Part shown: piece after piece, positions 61,968-64,000 of the stretch
How positions within the stretch are numbered: the stretch's first letter is position 1
Layout: the number at the start of each line of letters is the position of its first letter
NCBI GenBank assembly: GCA_010645155.1
Contig: CM021321.1
Location: 7,114,408 to 7,178,407, forward strand
Source: Tigriopus japonicus
Taxonomy: Eukaryota > Arthropoda > Copepoda > Harpacticoida > Harpacticidae
Length of the DNA stretch: 64,000 bases
Reading direction: 5' to 3'
Notes under the pieces: model-generated
Told to the model about the DNA's origin: nothing
What the model saw: only the letters and a program-made list of their open reading frames with translations
Database searches by the model: none
Program-made: the position numbers and the translations under genes

Positions 61968-64000
61968 ATGGCTAAAGTGGAAGTGTCGCTCAAAGCCTCT
62001 CGAGCTGAGGTTCGGATAGCTCTGCAACGATTGGAGCGAGCTCATAGGCGTGCTAACCGCTTAGTGAGATCTGCCAAAGAAAATCAAACGAAAGAAGCGA
62101 TTGCAATAGCAGAGGCTGAAATACGGATTGTCGAGGAAATTGTGCCCGCAGTTCAAAAAACTTTGGGAGCATATTGTGTGGAAGAAAATCTTTCTGATCC
62201 ATCAATAACCGACGATGAAATTTGTAGGAACGTGTTTGATATGATTTCATTAGTTGATGATGCCAAAGCGGAAATTCGAGTTCTTTCACACCAATTGATG
62301 AGTGCCCCGAGTTTGAATCCGAATCCAGTTCCTAATGTCGGAGTTTCAATGCGAGTGCCTTCTCGGATCAACAATGCTTTAAAACCTGAAAAGTTGATGA
62401 TGGATTCAAGTTTAGCTGAATTTCGTGCATGGTGCACAAATTTTGAACTCTATTATTCGTCAAACCAAATGGATGTATTTCCGATTGCAGAACAACAGGG
62501 ATATGTGCGATCATGTTTAGAGCTCCGGCTTCAACATATGTTAGAGACGCACATTGACTCGGCAACTCCTGTTCTGGGCGACAATGGATGTTTGAATAAA
62601 TTGCGAGAAATGTTTCTCGTAATCATACCAGTACTGACGAGGCGGTATAACTTCTTCCGTTGTGATCAGCGAGAGGGTGAAAAGTTTAGCGAGTGGTATT
62701 TGCGACTGCAGATGGAAGGTCAGGAAGCTGATCTAAATGACCTATCAACCGATGATTTATTTGTTCTTCGCCTAGTTACGGGAACCGCTGATCGCAAACT
62801 CAGAGAGGAGTTTCTGAGACAATCAAAACCCACTCGTCAGAACCTTGTGGATATTGGCCGTGCCTGGGAAACTGCGGCCCAGGTCGAGTCTAACATATCC
62901 TCAGGCCCAGAAGCTCGCATGGTTGCTGCAAAACTTTCTACATATCAGCGAGAGAAGAAAAAAGATTCACAAGCAATTCGACAGACGAAAAGCAACTATG
63001 GTCAAAACTTGAATAACAGTAGTTCTGAACGAACCCGTTGCACTCGATGTGGGTTTGCGAATCATGGAAAGTCAGATTCATGCCCAGCAAAGAAGAAAGA
63101 CTGCAACTATTGTGGAAAAATTGGACATTTTGGAACGGTATGTTCCAAACGACTGGCCAAGGCAGAGCATAACCAAAACATCAAATCTCGGCCAGTTTCG
63201 AAATCGGAACCAATCTCGTCATCTACTGTGTTTGTTCGTTCCATTGGAAGTTCTCATGAGACCCCAAGACCTCAAGTAGAAGTTTATCCTGAGGTTGGTA
63301 CTCCTTTCATCATGCGTTTATTGCCAGACACGGGAGCAACAGAAACATTAATATCTGCCGATCTTGTTCATATTCACAAGATACCGATTCAAACCGAATT
63401 GAAGAAAGACATTGTGGCTGCCAACAAATCTTCACTGGTTTGTGACGGATTCGTTAAACTTAAAATGCGTTACCTAGACAAATATGAGGCAAATTTGATC
63501 GCTTTTGTATCTCCCGATCTTGATGATGAAATTTTGTTGTCCTGGCATCACATGATTATGCTTGGAATGATCCCGCCAAGTTTTCCTTGTTTACCCAAAG
63601 ATAAAAACTCCACCCTGATTTGTCCAGTTATCACCTCGGAAACAACCAAAAAAGAATCAGATGTCCTGATGAACATTTTGAAGGGACTTTTTGAGGAATT
63701 CTCCAGTGTCTTTGATGAGTCGGGGTTTCTTAAACCAATGAATGGAGAACCAATGCATATTTACCTGAAGACCGAGATGGAAATCAAACCCACTCATGTT
63801 ACCGCGGTGCGAAATGTTCCATACGCATACCGAGAAGAATCTGAGAAGGAGTTTTTGTCAATGAAAGCATCCAAAATTATTGAGCCCGTTTTTGAACCAT
63901 CGGATTGGTTGAGTCCATGTTTGGTGATTCCAAAACCTGGCAAGGGAGTGCGTGTCGTAGTGGATTACACCGGATTGAATAAGTACGTTAAACGGCCAAT
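61968..64000 (+). CDS. Gag-Pol polyprotein of a Ty3/gypsy-type LTR retrotransposon, 5' part
   Basis: One open frame of 677 codons runs from the ATG to the window edge without a stop or frameshift. Order: a helical Gag region (1-about 340); two zinc knuckles (Cys358 CTRC...H...C with slightly long spacing, then Cys379 CNYCGKIGHFGTVC, the standard CX2CX4HX4C); a retropepsin-type protease with catalytic DTGA at Asp454; and the start of the reverse transcriptase, where WLSPCLVIPKPGKGVRVVVD is the conserved first RT motif. Gag and Pol share one frame, with no -1 shift. The YxDD box, RNase H, integrase and 3' LTR lie outside. The intact frame suggests a young insertion. Domain order and RT sequence favour Ty3/gypsy over BEL or Copia. 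Confidence 0.92.
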   Translation, partial: MAKVEVSLKASRAEVRIALQRLERAHRRANRLVRSAKENQTKEAIAIAEAEIRIVEEIVPAVQKTLGAYCVEENLSDPSITDDEICRNVFDMISLVDDAKAEIRVLSHQLMSAPSLNPNPVPNVGVSMRVPSRINNALKPEKLMMDSSLAEFRAWCTNFELYYSSNQMDVFPIAEQQGYVRSCLELRLQHMLETHIDSATPVLGDNGCLNKLREMFLVIIPVLTRRYNFFRCDQREGEKFSEWYLRLQMEGQEADLNDLSTDDLFVLRLVTGTADRKLREEFLRQSKPTRQNLVDIGRAWETAAQVESNISSGPEARMVAAKLSTYQREKKKDSQAIRQTKSNYGQNLNNSSSERTRCTRCGFANHGKSDSCPAKKKDCNYCGKIGHFGTVCSKRLAKAEHNQNIKSRPVSKSEPISSSTVFVRSIGSSHETPRPQVEVYPEVGTPFIMRLLPDTGATETLISADLVHIHKIPIQTELKKDIVAANKSSLVCDGFVKLKMRYLDKYEANLIAFVSPDLDDEILLSWHHMIMLGMIPPSFPCLPKDKNSTLICPVITSETTKKESDVLMNILKGLFEEFSSVFDESGFLKPMNGEPMHIYLKTEMEIKPTHVTAVRNVPYAYREESEKEFLSMKASKIIEPVFEPSDWLSPCLVIPKPGKGVRVVVDYTGLNKYVKRP

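Overview
The window is eukaryotic and almost certainly from an arthropod. It has intron-split genes with canonical GT/AG sites, long AT-rich non-coding stretches and many small transposon remnants. It also carries a two-immunoglobulin Dpr-type neuronal surface protein, a family known from arthropods. A crustacean such as a copepod is plausible, but the sequence alone does not settle the species.

Four host genes can be supported. (1) An AHCY-like (IRBIT/AHCYL) gene at 3111-4685, plus strand, with an intronless 524-residue coding region and a probable 5'-UTR intron upstream. (2) A two-exon tetraspanin at 13068-14109, minus strand. (3) An intronless Atg8/GABARAP gene at 21468-21839, plus strand. 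(4) A Dpr-like two-Ig-domain gene on the minus strand. I assembled it from six exons whose phases all match: 56198-56150, 31213-30927, 27962-27885, 26499-26373, 25437-25078 and 25012-24822. It encodes 363 residues, and its first intron is about 25 kb, so roughly half of the window lies inside this gene. The four genes have no evident shared pathway and do not form an operon.

The rest is mainly mobile-element material. Several hAT-type elements are defined base by base by terminal inverted repeats and 8-bp target duplications: 8264-9416, 15446-15878, 18925-19810 and 47553-47736. The first interrupts a decayed LINE reverse-transcriptase fragment. Other elements are a Mutator-like inverted repeat (15897-16349), a 784-bp foldback element (35753-36536), two copies of a TA-flanked element (35091-35488 and 43860-44456, the second with a nested palindrome), two small palindromes (44527-44655, 55254-55380) and a degenerate pogo-like element (57469-60067).

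The right end (about 61717-64000) is the 5' part of a Ty3/gypsy-type LTR retrotransposon. It has a short LTR, a candidate primer-binding site and one uninterrupted gag-pol frame that runs off the window edge inside the reverse transcriptase. It sits in another copy of the Mutator-like repeat. No rRNA, convincing tRNA or CRISPR array was found.
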